Positions 29,588 through 33,194 of a stretch of DNA of 33,194 bases are shown one piece after another. The number at the start of each line of letters is the position of its first letter. Positions within the stretch are counted from its first letter, which is position 1. The translations under genes were made by a program, and so were the position numbers. The stretch comes from Pseudomonadota bacterium (lineage in GTDB: Bacteria; Desulfobacterota; Desulfobacteria; Desulfobacterales; Desulfosarcinaceae). Under the pieces are notes generated by a model. It was given only the letters and a program-made list of their open reading frames with translations. It searched no databases and was not told where the DNA came from. The DNA lies in the NCBI GenBank assembly GCA_023435265.1, contig JAEYRZ010000156.1, positions 1 to 33,194 on the forward strand, given 5' to 3'.

Positions 29588-32500
29588 TCATGCGCCGGGG
29601 GCTGGGGCATCGCCCCGTGGGCAGCGGCCGACGGTCCAGCGTGCGACCTTGGCTGCCAGCTCGATCGGATCGACCGGTTTGGCGATATAATCGTTCATGC
29701 CTGCGGACAGGCAGCGCACCTCATCGCCTTTCATGGCGCACGCCGTCATCGCCACGATGGGAATGTGCGGATTCAGAACGGCCGAACCACCCGCGCGTAT
29801 GCTGCGCGTCGCCTCGAAACCATCCATCACCGGCATCTGCATGTCCATCAGCACCATGTCGTACGGCAGCACCCCCAACGCTTCCAGCGCCTCCCGCCCG
29901 TTGGCGGCTGCATCGACCTGATAGCCGTTTTTTTTCAGGATGTGAATCGCGATCTTCTGGTTGGTGATGTTGTCTTCGACCAGCAGGATGCGCTTGCGGC
30001 CGTCTTCGGCCGGGTCCTTGCGGATTTCCGCTGCGGAGATGCTGCAATCGATCGGGGGCTGCGTCTCCACTCCGCCGGCGTGCGCCAGAGCCGCAAACAA
30101 GTGCCGGGTTCTGACCGGCTTGGTCAGGCAGCCGAAAAAGTCCGACTGATTATGGTTGCAGTCGGCCGAACGGTCGCCCACAGAGGTCAACGCGATCATG
30201 GCGACGGCCGCGAGCGCCGGATCGGACTTGATCCGCCGCCCCAGTTCGATCCCATCCATCCCCGGCATGTGCATGTCGATCAGGACGAACTCGAAGGGCT
30301 CCTGCCGCCGGACCGCCTCATGCAGGCTGGCGAGCGCAACCGCGCCGGATGCAGCCGATTCTACGCGGCTGCCGTGGTGCGCAAGGTATGTGGTCAACAC
30401 GCGCAGCTGGGCGGCGTTGTCATCCACGACCAGAATGCGCCGGCGGCGGAGAAAATCGGTCTGGAGCGTTCCGGCATACGGCGTGTCCGGTGTATCGCAG
30501 GTTTCGAGGGGGATGGAGAACCAGAATGTGGTTCCCTGTAGCAACCTGCTGCGGACACCGATGGCGCCGCCCATCAATTCGATCAACCGCTTGGAGATCG
30601 CCAGCCCCAGGCCGGTGCCCCCGTATCTGCGGGTGGTGGACGCATCGACCTGTGAAAACGATTGAAACAGCCTGGTTTGCCCCTCCTCGGCGATGCCGAT
30701 GCCGGTGTCTCTGACATCCACGCGGACGCTCGTTCGGCCGTTTTCCATCCTTTCGGCCCGCACGCGCACCAGCACTTCTCCCTGCTCGGTGAATTTGATC
30801 GCATTGCCCACGAGATTGATGAGCACCTGCCGCAGGCGGCCGCGATCGCCGCGCAGCCCGGGCGGCAGGCCGGGATCGATCCAGGTGATCAATTCCAGAC
30901 CCTTGCGGGAAGCGTCGACTGCCAACAGTTCGGCCACATCCTCGACCACCGTGGGCAGATGGAACGGAAGGACCTCCAGTTCGAGCTTGCCGGCCTCGAT
31001 TTTCGAGTAGTCGAGAATATCGTTGATCACGGTCAGCAGGGATTCGGCGCTGGACCGCACGGTGGCGGCATAATCGCGCTGTTCGGGTGTCAGCGCGCTC
31101 TCCAGCAGCAACCCGCTCATCCCCATGATTCCGTTCATGGGCGTGCGGATTTCATGGCTCACATGCGCCAGGAAGGCGCTCTTGGCCCGGCTGGCCTCCT
31201 CCGCGGCATCCCGCGCTTCGCGGTAGCGCCGCACACTCTCCTTAAGCGCCTCCTCGTTGCGTTTGCGCTCGATCGCGATGGCGATCTGATGGGAGACGGA
31301 GACGAGGATTTCGGCCTCTTTGGGGCCGTACAGCTCCGGCTTGTCGAAGCTGTGCACCACGACGGCGCCGATCACCTGAGCGTCGATTTTGAGCGGCACC
31401 CCCAGCCAGATAGCAGATATGGTGTAGGCCGGTTCGCGGCCGCGCCGCCCGAGAATTTCCATGAACTGTTCGCGCGTGTGCAAAACGGGCCGGCCGCCGA
31501 TGATCACCTCGGCCGTGTGCGATGCGGTCCGGGGATCGCTGATGTTGAAGATCTGGTGGTTCTTGGGCGGTTGATCCACCCGATCCACCCAGTACACGAA
31601 GGTAAGGCTGTCTTCTTCGGCATCGTAGAGCGATATATGGAAATTGGTCACATCCACGATCCGGCCCAAAGCACGATGGATCGAATGATAGAGTTCATCC
31701 AGGTTGCGCGTCGTGCTGACTGCATTGGAGATGTGGAACAGCGCCTGGTTGATTTCTTCGGCATGTTTGCGTTCGTGAATCTCGGAGATGATGCCCTCGA
31801 GACGTGGGGTTTGGCCGGCCGAAGCCGCCACACGGCCTTTTTCGAGCACCCACCTGGGGCGGCCGCTTTTCGGCACGAGTCGGTACTCGACCGAATAGGT
31901 CCCCAGGCGCCGCAAGGCTTTTTCGACCGCAGCCTCCACCATAGGCCGGTCTTCGTCCAGAATCAGCGATTCGAAACAGGGTCCGCCGCATGCCGGGGCG
32001 TCGAAAAATTTCCGCCGCCAGGCTTCGGCCTTCGGTGCGACATGTTCGGAAAGCTGCCAGGAATCGCCCCGGCCCAGAATCTCCTGCTGACTGTAGCCGG
32101 TCACCTTCATAACGGCCGGACTGACATAGGTCAGCCGGCCCTGGGTATCGGTGGCGAAGATCACATCGTCGATGTTTTCCACCAGGGTACGGAAACGTTC
32201 GGTGCTGCGCTGCAACGCGCTTTCAGCACTGCGCCTTTCGGCCAACTCCTTTTTGACGTCGGCGTACAGGCGGGCGTTTTCGATGGCGGTGGCCGCCTGT
32301 TTGGCCAACGTCTCCATCAGCACGACATCGATATCGTCGAATGCATCGGCCTGGTCGCTCTGCAGGTCCAGCACACCGATCACCCGGCTTCCCAATTTGA
32401 TGGGCACGGCCAGCTCCGATACGGTGCTGACCGGATTCAGACGGACATAATTCCGGTTTTGCGAGATATCGCCACTGACCTGGCAGCAGCCGGTCTGGGC

Positions 32501-32884
32501 CGCGCGCCCGGTCATGCCCGTGCCCATGGGGATATTCAGGTCGAACGTCAACGGAGCGGCGCAGCGGCCTGCGGCGGCTTTGATGTTGAGTACTTGCTGG
32601 CCGGGCTCCACCATGAGAATCAGGACGAGGTAATAGGCGAACGATTCGGTGATGGTGTCCACGATGGTGGCGAAGAGCCGCTCCGGCTCCAACTCGCCGC
32701 TGATGCGCTGCCCCACCGTATGCAGCAGCTGGGTCTGGGCTGCGTGGCGCTGGGCTTGGGCCTCCATGCTGCGCAGGACGGCCAGTTCGCGGCGCAGGCG
32801 CTCGTTTTCCGCCGCGAGCGCTTCGGCGCCGCCGTCGGGGTGCGGCGGAGCGGTCGATGACGGCGATGAATGACAAGCGGTCAT
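29588..32884 (-). CDS. Soluble hybrid sensor histidine kinase: GAF-PAS-GAF-HisKA-HATPase-REC-REC
   Basis: The 1098-residue protein has no membrane helix. Order: a coiled N-terminus (20-60), GAF (about 62-207), PAS with PAC (228-373), a second GAF (380-540), HisKA with phospho-acceptor His577 in AHVSHEIRTP, the HATPase N box INLVGNAIKFT (689-699) and GTGLGLAISK, then receiver 1 (about 816-935, phosphorylatable Asp870 in LIDMHMPGMDG, Lys922) and receiver 2 (965-1085, Asp1014 in LMDMQMPVMDG, Lys1069). Phosphate would pass from His577 to one or both receivers; no output domain or HPt is encoded here, so a partner elsewhere is needed. The ATG at 32884 has AAGGA five nt upstream; the frame stays open to 33052. 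Confidence 0.93.
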   Translation of the reverse strand: MTACHSSPSSTAPPHPDGGAEALAAENERLRRELAVLRSMEAQAQRHAAQTQLLHTVGQRISGELEPERLFATIVDTITESFAYYLVLILMVEPGQQVLNIKAAAGRCAAPLTFDLNIPMGTGMTGRAAQTGCCQVSGDISQNRNYVRLNPVSTVSELAVPIKLGSRVIGVLDLQSDQADAFDDIDVVLMETLAKQAATAIENARLYADVKKELAERRSAESALQRSTERFRTLVENIDDVIFATDTQGRLTYVSPAVMKVTGYSQQEILGRGDSWQLSEHVAPKAEAWRRKFFDAPACGGPCFESLILDEDRPMVEAAVEKALRRLGTYSVEYRLVPKSGRPRWVLEKGRVAASAGQTPRLEGIISEIHERKHAEEINQALFHISNAVSTTRNLDELYHSIHRALGRIVDVTNFHISLYDAEEDSLTFVYWVDRVDQPPKNHQIFNISDPRTASHTAEVIIGGRPVLHTREQFMEILGRRGREPAYTISAIWLGVPLKIDAQVIGAVVVHSFDKPELYGPKEAEILVSVSHQIAIAIERKRNEEALKESVRRYREARDAAEEASRAKSAFLAHVSHEIRTPMNGIMGMSGLLLESALTPEQRDYAATVRSSAESLLTVINDILDYSKIEAGKLELEVLPFHLPTVVEDVAELLAVDASRKGLELITWIDPGLPPGLRGDRGRLRQVLINLVGNAIKFTEQGEVLVRVRAERMENGRTSVRVDVRDTGIGIAEEGQTRLFQSFSQVDASTTRRYGGTGLGLAISKRLIELMGGAIGVRSRLLQGTTFWFSIPLETCDTPDTPYAGTLQTDFLRRRRILVVDDNAAQLRVLTTYLAHHGSRVESAASGAVALASLHEAVRRQEPFEFVLIDMHMPGMDGIELGRRIKSDPALAAVAMIALTSVGDRSADCNHNQSDFFGCLTKPVRTRHLFAALAHAGGVETQPPIDCSISAAEIRKDPAEDGRKRILLVEDNITNQKIAIHILKKNGYQVDAAANGREALEALGVLPYDMVLMDMQMPVMDGFEATRSIRAGGSAVLNPHIPIVAMTACAMKGDEVRCLSAGMNDYIAKPVDPIELAAKVARWTVGRCPRGDAPAPGA

Positions 32885-33116
32885 GGCATCCTTTGCACCC
32901 GTCCCGGAATTACCGGTGCAGGTGGCGTGCGCGGGTACACGGAGCCGCAGCTCATGAAGATGTTGACGGTTCTTAGTTCTATCGGTCTTTGCAGTCTCCT
33001 CCTTTAGCGCGACCGACGACTCGCCGCTTGCATTCGCCCACCGAAAACGCAATACTATGAACGCGCAATCCGCGCCACCCGGAAGTCTTTGCTTTTACCC
33101 ATTCGGAATGAAGGTT

Positions 33117-33194
33117 ATGGCCATCAACGAAATCGTCGATCTGACGCAATCCCTGATCCGCTTCAAATCGGTCGCCTCACGTCCCGACCAAATC
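33117..33194 (+). CDS. Probable M20-family peptidase/deacylase, N-terminus only (partial)
   Basis: The frame from the ATG at 33117 reads MAINEIVDLTQSLIRFKSVA to the window edge. The LTQSLIRFKSVASRP stretch resembles the first helix and strand of M20 metallopeptidases such as DapE and succinyl-diaminopimelate desuccinylase relatives, which hydrolyse N-acyl amino acids or peptides with two zinc ions. Only 26 residues are visible, so the family call is tentative and no zinc ligand can be checked. An in-frame ATG at 33108 is an alternative start. The gene is divergent from the histidine kinase. Confidence 0.5.
   Translation, partial: MAINEIVDLTQSLIRFKSVASRPDQI

Noticed and set aside
30662..32860. 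A 732-codon open frame antisense to the histidine kinase
   Set aside because: The length arises from the codon bias of the opposite strand; the translation shows no family and the sense gene is certain.
32885..32940. Possible c-di-GMP-type riboswitch words (GGGTGCAAAGG) before the histidine kinase
   Set aside because: Only one short word resembles the motif; the paired helices and second conserved strand are not found.

Overview
The window is a GC-rich chromosomal segment from an anaerobic, probably sulfate-reducing member of the Desulfobacterota, most like the Desulfobacteraceae/Desulfosarcinaceae. The grounds are a periplasmic tetrahaem cytochrome c3, acyl-CoA dehydrogenase with its own Etf, FadH-type 2,4-dienoyl-CoA reductase, late cobalamin genes, molybdenum-cofactor genes, and dispersed intergenic repeats of the kind I associate with that group. 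No tRNA, rRNA, insertion sequence, prophage or CRISPR array is visible. The taxonomic call is inference from gene content.

Layout. 1-838 (minus): pyrR followed 3 nt later by a moaB-type gene cut by the window edge. 1064-1585: a short endonuclease V. 1821-5996 (plus): acyl-CoA dehydrogenase, etfB, an etfA fused to an XRE helix-turn-helix and a cupin, and a MobA-like protein lacking the GTP-binding signature. 6098-8494 (plus): divergent moaE, a repeat-filled gap, moaC, and the lytic transglycosylase mltA. 8649-9826: tatA-tatC. 9973-10416: cytochrome c3 with a strong terminator. 10729-15666 (minus): fadH, a divergent CheR-type methyltransferase, a zinc-ribbon protein and a UbiB/ABC1 kinase. 16043-16876 (plus): class IV aminotransferase. 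17024-24950 (minus): one compact run of two dynamin-like GTPases, a DUF6502 and a DUF5666 protein, cobO and cobQ. 25191-25584 (plus): a cysteine-rich mini-protein overlapping a two-helix membrane peptide, then a terminator. 25659-26585 (minus): htpX. 26866-28323 (plus): a five-domain S1 protein with terminator. 28571-29542 (plus): thioredoxin reductase. 29588-32884 (minus): a large soluble hybrid histidine kinase. 33117 onward (plus): the start of a probable M20 peptidase.

How the genes fit together. The acyl-CoA dehydrogenase would reduce the adjacent Etf, whose alpha subunit carries a putative DNA-binding and ligand-sensing tail; this suggests a link between acyl-CoA oxidation and gene control. 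FadH supports use of unsaturated acyl-CoAs. MoaB, MoaC, MoaE and the MobA-like protein point to supply of molybdopterin for molybdo- or tungstoenzymes, many of which leave the cell through Tat, encoded close by. The most unusual elements are the EtfA-XRE-cupin fusion, the paired dynamin-like GTPases in a run with cobalamin genes, the cysteine-rich mini-protein, and three families of dispersed intergenic repeats, one of which forms a long imperfect hairpin.
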